DNA from: Saccharopolyspora dendranthemae
GTDB lineage: Bacteria > Actinomycetota > Actinomycetes > Mycobacteriales > Pseudonocardiaceae
Assembly (NCBI RefSeq): GCF_007829955.1
Contig: NZ_VIWX01000004.1
Location: 248,001-312,000 of the forward strand
Length of the DNA: 64,000 bases
Direction of reading: 5' to 3'
In this document: in pieces, positions 1 to 32,200 of the stretch
How the letters are laid out: each line of letters opens with the position of its first letter
Position numbering within the stretch: position 1 is the first letter of the stretch
Notes under the pieces: model-generated
The model's input: the letters and a program-made list of their open reading frames with translations, nothing else
Databases searched by the model: none
What the model was told of the DNA's origin: nothing
Program-made: the position numbers and the translations under genes

Positions 1-1212
1 GACGTGCAGGGTCTGCGGCAGCAGGCCGTGCTGCAGCGCGAGCACCATCTTGATCACCCCGGCGGCGCCCGCCGCGGCCTGCGTGTGGCCGATGTTGGTC
101 TTGACCGCACCGAGCAGCAGCGGCTTCTCGCGGTCCTGCCCGTAGGCCGCCAGCAGCGCCTGCGCCTCGATCGGGTCGCCCAGCGTCGTACCCGTGCCGT
201 GCGCCTCCACGGCGTCCACATCGGACGCGCTCAGCCCGGCGCCGGCCAGGGCCGCGCGGATGACCTCCCGCTGCGCCGGGCCGTTCGGGGCCGTCAGGCC
301 GTTCGACGCACCGTCCTGGTTCACCGCGCTGCCCTCCAGCACCGCGAGCACCGGGTGCCCGTGTCGCTGGGCGTCGGACAGCTTCTCGACGAGCAGCACG
401 CCGACGCCCTCCGACCAGCCGGTGCCGTCGGCGTCGTCGGAGAAGGCCTTGCAACGGCCGTCCGGGGCGAGCCCGCCCTGCCGGGTGAACCCGGCGAAGT
501 TCGACGCGGTGGTCATCACCGTGACACCACCGGCCAGGGCCAGCGAGCACTCACCTCCCCGCAGCGCCTGCGATGCCTGGTGCAACGCCACCAGCGCCGA
601 GGAGCACGCGGTGTCGATCGTGACCGCGGGACCTTCGAGGCCGAAGGTGTAGGCCACCCGGCCGGAGAGCACGCTGGCCGCCGTGCCCATCCCCGCGTGT
701 CCGCCGACGTCCTCCTGCGAGGCCATGAGCACGTGCCCGTAGTCCTGGCCGTTGGTGCCGACGAACACACCGGTCCGGCTGCCGCGCAACGACGTGGGAT
801 CGACTCCGGCGCGCTCGACGGCCTCCCAGGACGTCTCCAGCAGCAGCCGCTGCTGGGGGTCCAGGGCCACGGCTTCGCGCGGCGAGATGCCGAAGAACCC
901 CGGGTCGAACTCCGTCACGTCGCGGAGGAATCCGCCCTGCAGGGTGGCGCTGTGCCCGGCGTCGCTGCCGGCGAGCGCGCCGAGGTCCCAGCCGCGATCG
1001 GTCGGGAAGCCCGAGATCGTGTCGGTGCCGGACGACAGCACGTCCCACAGGTCCTCCGGCGTGCTCACGCCGCCGGGGAAGCGGCAGGCGAGGCCGATGA
1101 TCGCGACCGGTTCGTGCTTGCCCGCCTCGACCTCCTCCAGCCGCTGACGTGCCTTGTGCAGGTCAGCGGTGACCCACTTCAGGTACTCGACGAGCTTCTC
1201 TTCGTCGGGCAT
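1..1212 (-). CDS. Modular type I PKS, N-terminal part only (docking domain + KS)
   Basis: First 404 codons of a third PKS protein; the gene continues beyond the left edge. It starts at an ATG (1210-1212) preceded by AAGGAAAGG eight bases upstream. Residues 1-30 (MPDEEKLVEYLKWVTADL...) form the N-terminal coiled-coil docking domain that accepts a chain from another PKS protein. A ketosynthase begins at about residue 35 (PVAIIGLACRFPGG) and shows the active-site Cys in DTACSSA, the first His in EAHGTGT and the start of the second His motif (TNIGHTQ). The frame is open to base 1. By position it follows the four-module synthase and should receive its chain. In amphotericin and candicidin clusters the corresponding protein (AmphK/FscF) is one module ending in a thioesterase, but here the AT, KR, ACP and any TE are not visible, so module number and chain release are unknown. 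Confidence 0.93.
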   Translation of the reverse strand, partial: MPDEEKLVEYLKWVTADLHKARQRLEEVEAGKHEPVAIIGLACRFPGGVSTPEDLWDVLSSGTDTISGFPTDRGWDLGALAGSDAGHSATLQGGFLRDVTEFDPGFFGISPREAVALDPQQRLLLETSWEAVERAGVDPTSLRGSRTGVFVGTNGQDYGHVLMASQEDVGGHAGMGTAASVLSGRVAYTFGLEGPAVTIDTACSSALVALHQASQALRGGECSLALAGGVTVMTTASNFAGFTRQGGLAPDGRCKAFSDDADGTGWSEGVGVLLVEKLSDAQRHGHPVLAVLEGSAVNQDGASNGLTAPNGPAQREVIRAALAGAGLSASDVDAVEAHGTGTTLGDPIEAQALLAAYGQDREKPLLLGAVKTNIGHTQAAAGAAGVIKMVLALQHGLLPQTLHV

Positions 1213-1220
1213 GGCAGGCG

Positions 1221-1229
1221 CCTTTCCTT
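1221..1229 (-). promoter_or_regulatory. Ribosome binding site of the left-edge PKS gene
   Basis: On the minus strand the bases read AAGGAAAGG, eight bases before the ATG at 1212. This fixes the start of the partial PKS gene. The 87-base gap back to the stop codon of the preceding PKS gene (1300) has no clear hairpin, so the three PKS genes are probably one transcript. Confidence 0.6.
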
Positions 1230-1299
1230 CTAGAGACCAGGGATCAGGAGCGGGTCCGAGAGCGGCGCGGCAGCGGTTGCGCCGCATCTCCGAACGCCC

Positions 1300-21615
<20,316 letters not shown>

Positions 21616-21620
21616 GGTCA

Positions 21621-21627
21621 GCTCCTT
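21621..21627 (-). promoter_or_regulatory. Ribosome binding site coupling the two large PKS genes
   Basis: On the minus strand TGAAGGAGC joins the stop codon of the six-module PKS (21627-21629) to an AAGGAGC Shine-Dalgarno sequence five bases before the ATG at 21615. The 11-base spacing supports coupled translation of the two synthases. Confidence 0.8.
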
Positions 21628-24600
21628 CAGTCCTGGCCGTCGAGTGCGGCTTGCACCAGGTCATCGACGGACATCGAGTCGATGCCGTCGTCGTGGGAGG
21701 TCTCGTCGGCGCCGGAGGTCTCGTCCTCCCGGCTGATCAGCTGCAGCAGCGGCTCCAGCACGCCGATCTCCCGCAGTTGCGACAGCGGGACCTTCCCGAG
21801 CAACCGGCGGATCTCGGCTTCCTCGTCGTCGGCCCGGGTCGCCGACGCCGCCGAGTCGGGCAGCAGCTCGCCGAGCACGTGCTCGGCGAGGTCGGCCGGT
21901 GTGGGGTGGTCGAACACGAGCGTCGAAGCGAGGCTCAGGCCGGTGGCCGCGCCCAGCTGGTTGCGCAGCTCCACCACCGCCAGCGAGTCGAACCCGAGGT
22001 CCCGGAACGGCCGGTCGGGGCGGACCACCTCGACGTCCTGCTGGCCGAGCACCGCGGCGGAGAGCGTCCGCACCAGCTCCAGCACCACGTCCGAGCGCCG
22101 TTCGGGCTCCAGCGCGCGGATCTGCTCCGGCAGCGCGGGTTCCTGCGGCCCGCTCGCCTCCGGGGCGTCGTCGGGGATGAGCTCGCGCATCAGCGGGCTC
22201 GGGCGGGCGGGACGGCCGGAGCGCCCGGTGTCGACGGCGGTGACGACCGCGGTCGGCCCGGACTCGACGGCGAGTTGCCGCAGCGCCGTGCAGGCGAGCT
22301 CCGGGTCCATCGGGATGATCCCGGCGCGCTGAGCGCTCTGCTCGGCCTCGGCGGAACCGGCCATGCCACCGCCGCCCCAGGCGCCCCAGGCGATCGAGGT
22401 CGCAGGCAGACCGCCGGACCTGCGACGTTCGGCCAGCGCGTCGAGCATCGCGTTGGCGGCCGCGTAGTTCGCCTGGCCGGGGCTGCCGACGGCCGAGGAG
22501 GCGGAGGAGAACAGCACGAAGGCCGTCAGGTCCGAGGTCAGCTCGTCCAGCAGCAGCGCCGAGTCGACCTTGGTGCGGAAGACCTCCTGGAACCGCTCCG
22601 GTGTCAGCCGGTCCAGCACTCCGTCGTCGATGACACCGGCGGTGTGCACAACGCCGGTCAGCGGTCCTGGGATCTCGGCCAGCAGCGCCTCCAGCGAGGC
22701 GCGGTCGGCGACGTCGCACGCGGCGATCGTGACGCCGACGCCCGCCGAGCGGAGTTCGTCGCGCAGCTCGTCGGCCCCTGGCGCGTCGGGTCCGCGCCTG
22801 CTGGCGAGCACGAGGTGTTCGGCGCCGTCCCGGGCCAGCGCGCGGGCGACGTGCCCGCCGAGGGCACCGGTGCCGCCGGTGATGAGCACCGTCCCGGAGG
22901 GCTTCCACGCGGCGGTCGGCTTCTGCTCGGACGTGGGCGCGGGTGCGGGCACGAGCCTGCGGGCGAACGCACCGCCCGCGCGGACGGCGACCTGGTCCTC
23001 ACCGTCCACTCCGGACAGCACCGCGCGGAACAGGGTCGCTGCACCGTCGTCGAGCTGACCGGGCAGGTCCACGAGACCGCCCCAGCGCTCCGGGTGCTCG
23101 AGCGCGGCGACCCGGCCCAAGCCCCACACGGCGCCCTGGGTGACGTCGTCGAGCTCGTCGGAGGCGCCCGTGGACACCCCGCGCCGGGTGACGCACCACA
23201 GCGGGGCGGTGATCCGGGCGTCGCCGAGCGCTTGGATCAGCGCGGCGGTGAGCAGCACGCCGTCGGGCACCGAGCCGCCGGACGGCGAGGTGAGCGCCAG
23301 CAGGGACACCACGCCGTCGAACTCGGTGTCGTAGGAGCGCAGGAGGTCCGCGATGGCGTCGCGGTCGGGGGCGTCGACCTCGACGAGGACGGTGTCGGTG
23401 CCGAGAGCGTTCACCGCGGCGGTGACCTGCTCGTCGGCGTCGCGGGGAACGACGGCCAGCCACGTCCCGGTCGGTTCGCCGGGGTGCGCTCCGCCGAGCG
23501 GGCGCCAGGCGATCCGGTGCCGCCAGCGGTCCACCTCGGCGAGGTCCTGGTGCTGCTTGCGCCAGTCGAGCAGCGCGGGCAGCACCTGGGACAGCGCGGC
23601 GCCGTCGACCTGGAGCACGTTCTCCAGCGAGGGGAAGTCCTCGCGCTCGACGGCGTCCCAGAACGCGTGGTCGTCGGCGTCGTGCGCACCGGCGGAGGTG
23701 GGCTGGGACAGCGCGTCCGGCCAGTACCGCTGGCGCTGGAACGCGTAGGTGGGCAGGTCGATCCGCCGCGCCCCGGTGCCCTCGAAGAAGGCCGACCAGT
23801 CCACGGTCACGCCGTCGACGAACAACCGGCCCAGCGAGGAGGTGAACCACGCTTCCTCGTCGCGTTCCCGGCGCAGGACCGGGACGCTGCCCTCGACGAG
23901 CGCGGAGAGCGGGCCGTCCGGACCGATCTCGACGAAACCGGTGACGCCGGACTCGCGGACCGCGTCGACGCCGTCGGCGAAGCGCACGGTGTCGCGCACG
24001 TGCCGCACCCAGTGCTCCGGCGAGGTCACATCACCGCTGGAGGCCAGGGGGATCTGGGGCTCGTGGAAGGACACCTCCGCGACCGCGGCCCGGAAGTCGT
24101 CGAGCATCGGGTCCATCAGCGGTGAGTGGAACGCGTGGGACACGCTCAGGCGCTTGGGCTTCCAGCGCGAAGCGAGTTCCAGCACCTCGCTCTCGACGCC
24201 CGACAGGACCACCGATTGGGGCCCGTTGACGGCCGCGATGGACACGCCGTCGGTCAGATGCGGCAGCACGTCGGCTTCGGCGGCTTGCACCGCCACCATC
24301 GCCCCGCCCTCGGGTAGGGACTGCATCAGCGACGCCCGCGCCGAGACCAACCGGCAGGCGTCCGCCAGCGAGAACACGCCCGCCACGTGCGCAGCCGCGA
24401 TCTCGCCGATCGAATGCCCCACGAGGTGATCCGGCTCGACGCCCAGCCACTCCACCAGCCGGAACAGCGCCACCTCGACCGCGAACAGCGCGGGCTGCGC
24501 GAACTCCGTGCGGTTCAGCAGCTCGGCGTCCTCACCCCACATGACCTCGCGCAGGTGCGGATCGAGCTGGTCGAGGACCTCATCCAGCGCGTCCGCGAAC

Positions 24601-26233
24601 ACCGGGAACCGGGTGTGAAGCCCGCGGCCCATCCCGACGCGCTGCGCGCCCTGCCCCGAGAACAGGAAGGCGAGCTTGCGGTTGCGCGCGGCTTCACCGC
24701 GCAGAACCCCCGGCGCGCTGCGGTCGTCGACCAGGGCGGTCAAACCGTCGACCAGCTCCTCGTGGTCGGTGGCGAGCACGCCGGCGCGGTGCTCGAAGGC
24801 GGCTCGCGTCGTCGCCGCCGAGCACGCGACGTCGGTGAGCGGGAACGCACCGGAACGCACGTGCCCGAGCAGACGACGGGCCTGCTCGCGCAGCGCCGCC
24901 GGGGTGCGGCCGGACACCGGCACCAGCACTTCCGTCACCGGAACCGCGGCGGCTCCGCCGTCCTCCTCGCGACGCGGGGCGTGCTGCTCGATGATGACGT
25001 GCGCGTTGGTGCCGCTGGCACCGAAGGACGACACACCGGCACGACGCGGAGTCCCCGCCTCCGGCCAGCCGGTCCGCTCGGTCAGCAGCTCGAGCGCACC
25101 GGACTCCCAGTCCACGTGCGACGACGGCGCGTCGACGTGCAGCGTCTTGGGCAGTTCGCCGTGCCGCATCGCCATCACCATCTTGATCACCCCGGCGACT
25201 CCGGAAGCGGCCTGGGTGTGGCCGATGTTGGACTTGACCGCACCCAGCCACAGCGGCCGCTCCCGGTCCTGCCCGTAGGTCGCGAGAAGTCCTTGCGCTT
25301 CGATCGGATCGCCGAGCTCGGTACCGGTCCCGTGGGCCTCCACCGCGTCCACATCGGACGGTTCGAGGCCGGCGGTGGCGAGCGCCTGCCGGATGACCCG
25401 CTGCTGCGCGGGACCGCTGGGAGCGGTGAGGCCGTTGGAGGCGCCGTCGGAGTTGATGGCCGAGCCGCGGACCACGGCGAGGACCTGGTGCCCGTGCCGC
25501 TCGGCGTCGGAAACCCGTTCCAGCACCAGCATTCCCACGCCCTCGGACCAGCCGGTCCCGTCGGCGGCATCGGAGAAGGCCTTGCACCGGCCGTCGCGCG
25601 AAAGCGCGCCCTGCGCGCTGAACTCGACGAACCCGACCGGTGTCGCCATCACGGTGACACCGCCCGCCAGGGCCATCGAGCACTCACCGGAGCGCAGCGC
25701 CTGCGCCGCGAGGTGCAGCGACACCAGCGAGGAGGAGCACGCGGTGTCCACCGAGACCGTCGGCCCCTGCAGGCCGAACGCGTAGGCCACCCGGCCGGAG
25801 AGCAGGCTCGCGGACTGCGCGGTCTGCCACTCCATGCCGGTGATCTCCGCCGGTGCCCGGTACTCGCCGCTGCCGCCGCCGACGAACACGCCCGTGGCGC
25901 TGCCGCGCAACCGGCCAGGGTCGATCCCCGCGCGTTCCAGGGATTCCCACGCCGCTTCCAGCACGAGCCGCTGCTGCGGGTCCATCACCAGCGCCTCGCG
26001 CGGCGAGATGGAGAAGAAGTCCGGGTCGAAGTCGGCGACGTCGTGCACGAATCCGCCGCAGCGGGTGGCGCTGCGGCCTTCGTCGAACAGCGCCCCGAGG
26101 TCCCAGCCGCGGTCGGCGGGCATCTCACCGACGGCGTCGACCTCGTCGACCAGCAGTCGCCACAGGTCTTCGGGGGACCGCACGCCGCCGGGGTAGCGGC
26201 AGCTCATGCCGACGATCGCGATGGGCTCGTCCG
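21627..26233 (-). other. PKS module F: KS-AT(malonyl)-KR-ACP-docking
   Basis: Residues ~7488-9022. The KS is intact (VDTACSSSL) and the AT malonyl type (GHSIG, HAFH). There is no DH; the AT is followed by a linker (FWDAVEREDF...) and the KR structural half. The KR has GGTGALG, a B-type IDD variant (GVIDDG) and NYAAAN near base 22463. The ACP serine lies in LGFDSL near base 21985. The tail holds a helix (EEAEIRRLLGKVPLSQLREI...) and a final DDLVQAALDG helix, the C-terminal docking element expected to pair with the coiled coil of the four-module PKS. Predicted outcome: a beta-hydroxyl. Confidence 0.88.
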
Positions 26234-29200
26234 CCGCGGGCCCGACCGGCAGCGCGACCGGGGCGTCGGTCTCGCCGGTGAGCTCGGCGAGCAGGTGATC
26301 GGCGAGCTCGGTCGGCGTCGGGTGGTCGAACACCAACGTCGCCGTCAGGGCCAGCCCGGTCGCCCCGGTGAGCTGGTTGCGCAGGTCGACCGCGGTGAGC
26401 GAGTCGAAGCCGAGGTCGCGGAACGGCGCGTCCTGCTCGACGGCGTCGGAGTCGCCGTGGCCGAGGACGGCGGCCGCACGCTCGCGCACCAGGGTCAGCA
26501 CCGCGCTGCGACGCCGTCCCTCGGGCATCGCGAGCAGCTCCTGCCGCATCGCCGGTTCCGCATCGGGCTCCCCGGTCCGCACCGCGCGGGCTTCGGGGAT
26601 CCCGGAGAACAGCACGGCGCGTTCGCCGAGCGCTCCGGCGAAGGTCTCCCAGCGGACGTCGGCGACGGCCACGGCGGGTTCCTGGCCCGCCACCACACGT
26701 CCCAGCGCGGTCAGCGACCGCTGCGCGGGGACGGCCGGGAGGCCGCTGAGGCGCAGGTGGGAGCTCATGCTCCGGTCGGTGGTCTCGGCCCACGGTCCCC
26801 AGGCGACGAAACGGGTCGGGCGGCCACGGCTCTGGCGACGGCGCGCGAACGCTTCCAGCCGCGCGTCGTGGGCCGCCTGCGGCGAACCCCCGCGCACGCC
26901 CCAGGTTCCCGCGATGGAGCCCAGCACCACGAACGCGTCCAGGTCGCGCTCGCCCAGCAGCTCGTCGAGGTGCGCGAGCCCGGCCAGCGCGTGCTCGGGT
27001 GCCTCGGCGTGCTCCTCGCCCGCGTGCACCACGGCGGTGAGGTCGTCGACGCCGTCGAGCAGCGCGATGAGTCCGTCGCGGTCGGCCGTGTCGCAGATCG
27101 CGACGGTCGCGGGGTGCTCCCGCATCTCCTCGGACGGTTCCTCGGCGCCGGTGAGCACGAGGTGGTCGGCGCCGTTGTCGGTCAGCCAGCGGGCGACGAG
27201 CTCGCCCATCGGGCCGGTCCCGCCGACGACGAGGACGGTTCCCCGCGGCTTCCAGGCCTCCTCCGCCGAGGCGACGCGCACCAGTCGGCGGGCGTGGACG
27301 CCGTCGGCGCGGATCGCGACCTCGTTCTCGTCGTCCGGGACCTGCCCGAGCCAGCCGTCGACGACCTCGGGCAGGTCGATCAGGCCGCCCCAGCGGTCCG
27401 GGTGCTCCAGCGCCGCGACCTGTCCCGCACCCCAGACGTGGGCCTGGGCGGTGCCGCGCAGCGGCTCGCCGGCCACGGCGACGGCACCGCGCGTCACGCA
27501 CCACAGCGGGGCGGTGATCCCGGCACCGGCCAGCACTTCCAGCAGCTCGTCCGGTCCGGTTCCCAGCAGCGACACGACTCCGGCGAAGTCCTGAGCCGGC
27601 GCCTCGCCGACGGTCTCGGCGCGCACCACGTCGTCGCCGAGCGCGTGGGCGGCGGCCGCCGCCCACGCGTCGCCCGCCGGCACGAGCGCGAGCCACGTTC
27701 CCGGCGCGAGACCGGTTCCGGTGACCGGGGTCCAGGTCGTGGTGTAGAGCCAGTTCTCCTGCCCGGGGCGGTCGAGGACGGTCCCGGCGACGGTGTCCGG
27801 CCAGTAGCGCTCGCGCTGGAAGGCGTAGGTGGGCAGGTGGATCCGGCGCGCTCCGGTGCCCTCGAAGAAGGACTCCCAGTTCACGTCGTGGCCCTCGGTG
27901 AACATCCGGCCCAGCGCGGAGGCGAAGGCCTGCTGCTCGTCGCGGTCCCGGCGCAGCAGCGGGACGCTGCCCTCGACGAGCGCGGAGAGCGGCCCGTCGG
28001 GACCGATCTCGACGAACCTCGTCGCCCCGGCCTCGCGCGCCGCGTCCACGTCGTCGGCGAAGCGCACGGTGTCGCGGACGTGCCGCACCCAGTGCTCCGG
28101 CGAGGTCACGTCACCGCCGGTGGTGAGCCGGATGCTGGGCTGGTGGAAGACCAACCGCTCCACGACGGCCCGGAAGTTCTCCAGCATCGGGTCCATCAAG
28201 GGCGAGTGGAACGCGTGGGAGACCGTGAGACGCTGCGACTTCCAGCGCTGCGCGAGCTCCAGCACCTCGCCCTCGACACCCGACAGCACCACCGAATCGG
28301 GGCCGTTCACGGCCGCGATCGACACACCCTCGGTCAGCAGCGGCAGCACGTCGGCCTCGGCGGCCTGCACCGCCACCATCGCGCCACCTTCAGGCAGCGC
28401 CTGCATCAACGACGCGCGCGCCGACACCAGCGCGCAGGCATCGGCCAGCGACAGCACGCCCGCCACGTGCGCGGCAGCGATCTCACCGACCGAATGCCCC
28501 ACGAGGTGGTCGGGTGTGACGCCCAGCCACTCCACCAGCCGGAACAGCGCCACTTCGACCGCGAACAGCGCGGGCTGCGCGAAGCCGGTCTGGTTCAGCG
28601 CGTCGGCGTCCTCGCCCCACATGACCTCGCGCAGCTGCGGATCGAGCTGGTCGAGGACCTCATCCAGCGCGTCGGCGAACACCGGGAACCGGTCGTAGAG
28701 GCCCCGGCCCATCCCGACGCGCTGCGCGCCCTGCCCCGAGAACAGGAAGGCGCTCGCTCCTCCGCGCCGCACGACGCACCGGGCCAGCTCGACCGGACCG
28801 GAATCGGCCGGCATCAGCGCCGCCCGGTGCGCGAACGCCGAGCGGCTGGTCGCCAGCGAGTAGGCGACGTCGATCGCCTCGCCCTCGGCACCCCGCACCC
28901 GCTCGATCTGGGCTTGCAGCGCCGCCGCGGTCTTCCCGCTGACCAGCCACGGCGCGGGCGTCACACCCCGCTGCGCGGTGGCCGCGTCCCGCTCCGGGAC
29001 GCCCTCCAGCACGACGTGGGCGTTGGTGCCGGACAAACCGAACGCCGACACGCCCGACACTCGCGGACGGCCGGTCTCCGGCCACTCGACCGCCTCGGTG
29101 AGCAGCGACAGCGCGCCGGAATCCCAGTCGATGTGCGAGGTCGGCTCGTCGACGTGCACCGTCCTGGGCAGGATCCCCTGCCGCATCGCCATGACCATCT

Positions 29201-32200
29201 TGATCACACCGGCGACACCGGCGGCGGCCTGCGCGTGACCGAGGTTCGACTTCACCGAACCCAGCCACAGCGGGCGGTCCCGATCGCGGAACGCGGCCAG
29301 CAGCGCCTGGGCCTCGATCGGGTCGCCCAGGGTGGTGCCGGTGCCGTGCGCCTCGATCGCGTCCACGTCCGCCGAGGACAGGCCCGCGTCGGCCAGCGCG
29401 TTGCGGATCACCCGCTGCTGCGACGGGCCATTCGGCGCGGTGAGTCCGTTGGACGCGCCGTCGGAGTTCACCGCCGAACCGCGCAGCAGACCCCACACCT
29501 CGTGGCCGTTGCGGGTCGCGTCGGACAACCGCTCCAGCACGAGCACGCCGACGCCCTCGGACCACGATGTCCCGTCGGCGGCGTCCGCGAAGGCCTTGCA
29601 CCGGCCATCGGGCGCGAGCCCGTCCTGCGCGGTGAACTCGACGAACGAATCGGGGCTGGACATCACCGAGACACCGCCGGCGAGCGCCAGCGAGCACTCG
29701 CCGCCGCGCAGCGCGCCCGCGGCCCAGTGCATCGCGACGATCGACGACGAGCACGCGGTGTCGACGGTGACCGCAGGACCTTCCAGTCCGAGCGCGTAGG
29801 CGAGGCGGCCGGACATGACGCTCGCCGTGTTGCCGGTGGCGAGGTAGCCCAGCACGTCGAGGTCCTGCGAGCGGCGCAGCACGTGCTCGTAGTCCTGGCC
29901 GTTGGTGCCGACGAAGACACCGGTTTCGCTGCCGCGCAACGACACCGGGTCGATTCCCGCGCGTTCCAGTGACTCCCACGCGGTTTCGAGCACGAGTCGC
30001 TGCTGCGGGTCCATCGCCATCGCTTCGCGGGGCGAGATCCCGAAGAACGCGGCGTCGAATTCCGCGGCACCGCGCAGGAAGCTCGCCTCGCGGGTGGCCG
30101 ACGCACCGGCGTCCAGGGCCGTCAGGTCCCATCCGCGGTCGTCCGGGAACGGGCCCGCCGTGTCCTCGCCGTCGAGGAGCAGCCGCCAGAGCTCTTCCGG
30201 CGAACCGATGCCCCCGGGGAAGCGGCAGCCGATCCCGACGATCGCGATCGGCTCGTCCGCTGCCGGACCGGTACCGGTCCGCGTGATCACCGCCGGTTCG
30301 GTCCCCGCGGCGCCGACGGCTTCGCCGAGCAGGAACTCCGCCAGGTCCACCGGTGTCGGGTGGTCGAACAGCAGCGAGGCGGGCAGCGTCAGACCGGTCG
30401 CCGCGGCGAGCCGGTTGCGCAGCTCCAGCGTCGTCAGCGAGTCGAAGCCGAGGTCCCGGAACGCGCGGTCCGGGTCGATCTCGGTGGCCCGCGCGTGGCC
30501 CAGCACCCCTGCGACGTGCGCCATCAGCAGGTCGAGGACCGCCCGGCGACGGTCGGCCTCGGGCAGCCCGGCGAGTTCGCGCAGCGGCTCCGGCTGCTGC
30601 TCGGCCGCCGACTCCGCGCCGATCGACACCCGCCGCACCTCGGGCAGGTCGCTCACCAGCGGCGCGGGGCGGAGGTGCGTGAGGCCGGGGAGGAACCGCG
30701 ACCAGTCGATGTCGGCGACGGTGAGGGAGGTGTCGCCGCGTTCGATCGCGCGCTGCAGCGCGGCGATCGCCTGCTTCGGCGGCATCGGGGCGAAGCCGCC
30801 TCGCCGCAGCCGTTCTTCGACGCCCTCGTCGACCGCCATGCCCGAACCGGCCCACGGTCCCCACGCGATCGAGGTGGCCGCGAGGCCCTGCGCACGGCGC
30901 ATCTCGGCGAAGGCGTCGAGGAAGGCGTTGGCGGCAGCGTAGTTCCCCTGCCCTGCCGCGCCGATGACCCCGGCGGTGGAGGAGAACAGCACGAACGCGT
31001 CGAGGTCGCCGGTGAGCTCGTGCAGGTTGCGGGCGGCGATCGCCTTGGTGCGCAGGACGTTCGCGAAGCTCTCGGACGTGAGCGAGTCGACCAGCGCGTC
31101 CTCGACGACACCGGCCGCGTGGAACACCGAGGTGACGTGGTGTTCGGCGAGCAGGGCCGCGAGGGCGTCGCGGTCGGCGGCGTCGCAGGCGGCGATCGTG
31201 ACCCGGTCCCCCAGCTCCTGCGCGAGCTCCGCGGCGCCCGGCGCGTTCGCGCCGCGCGTGCCCACGAGCAGCAGGTGTTCCGCGCCCGCCTCGGCGAGCC
31301 AGCGCGCCACGTGGGCGCCGAGCGCCCCCGTCCCGCCGGTGACCAGCACCGTTCCCGGCCGGAACTCGCGGCCGGCCTGGTCGTCGGCCTCGCTGCGCAC
31401 GAGCCTGCGGGCGTAGACGCCGGAGGGCCGCACCGCGACCTGGTCCTCACCGGTCCCGGCGAGCACACCGGCCAGTCGGCGCACGGCGTTGCGGTCGAGC
31501 TGCTGCGGGAGGTCGATGAGACCGCCCCAGCGCTGCGGGTGCTCCAGCGCGATGACGCGCCCGAGTCCCCACACCGCCGCCTGATCGGGTGCCGGGCCCG
31601 CATCGCGGGTGCCTGCGGCGACCGCGCCGCGGGTGGCGACCCAGAGCGGTGCCTCGACCCCGCTGTCGCCCAGCGCCTGGGCGGCAGCGGTGGTGCGGGT
31701 CAGGCCCTCGTGCAGGTCCGCTTCCAGCGCGAGCAGCGACAGCACGCCGCTGAAGGAGTCGTCGAGGTCGTGCAGGGCTCGGGCGAGCTCATCGCGATCG
31801 GTTCCGGCTATCTCCAAGCGGACGGTGTCGACACCGAGGCCGTCCAGGAGGTCGTGCGCGCGCTGCCCGGGGTTCTGGAGCACGAGCCAACGACCGGTCG
31901 GCATCGCGGTGGTGGTGACCGGTCGCCACGTCACGCCGTAGCGCCAGGAATCCACTTCGGACATCTGGTGCCTGCGACGCCATTCGGCGAGCGCGGTGAA
32001 GTCCTCGCGCTCCACCGCGTCCCAGAACTGCTCGTCGAGCGATACCGCCGTCTCGGCGGGTTCGTCGGCGGGGGCGGCGGCCTCCGGCCAGAACCGCTCG
32101 TGCTGGAACGGGTACGTGGGCAGGTCGACGGCCCGGGCTCCGCTGCCGTCGAAGAACGCCGGCCAGTCAACACCCGTTCCGCGCACGTGGAGCAGGGCCA

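Larger units (their letters stand above)
26234..30258 (-). other. PKS module E: KS-AT(malonyl)-KR(inactive)-ACP
   Basis: Residues ~6147-7487. The KS is intact (VDTACSSSI) and the AT malonyl type (GHSVG, HAFH). The KR is shortened. It keeps a nucleotide-binding GGTGPMG, but the catalytic stretch reads GTWGVRGGSPQAAHD where module B reads GVWGSGGQSAYAAGN. Tyr is Gln (codon 26877-26879) and Asn is Asp, so no ketoreduction is expected. The retained GTWG shows descent from an A-type KR. The ACP serine lies in LGFDSL near base 26402. Predicted outcome: a ketone. In amphotericin and nystatin the fifth module of the matching protein leaves the ketone that closes the six-membered hemiketal ring, and this module is in the same place. 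Confidence 0.9.
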
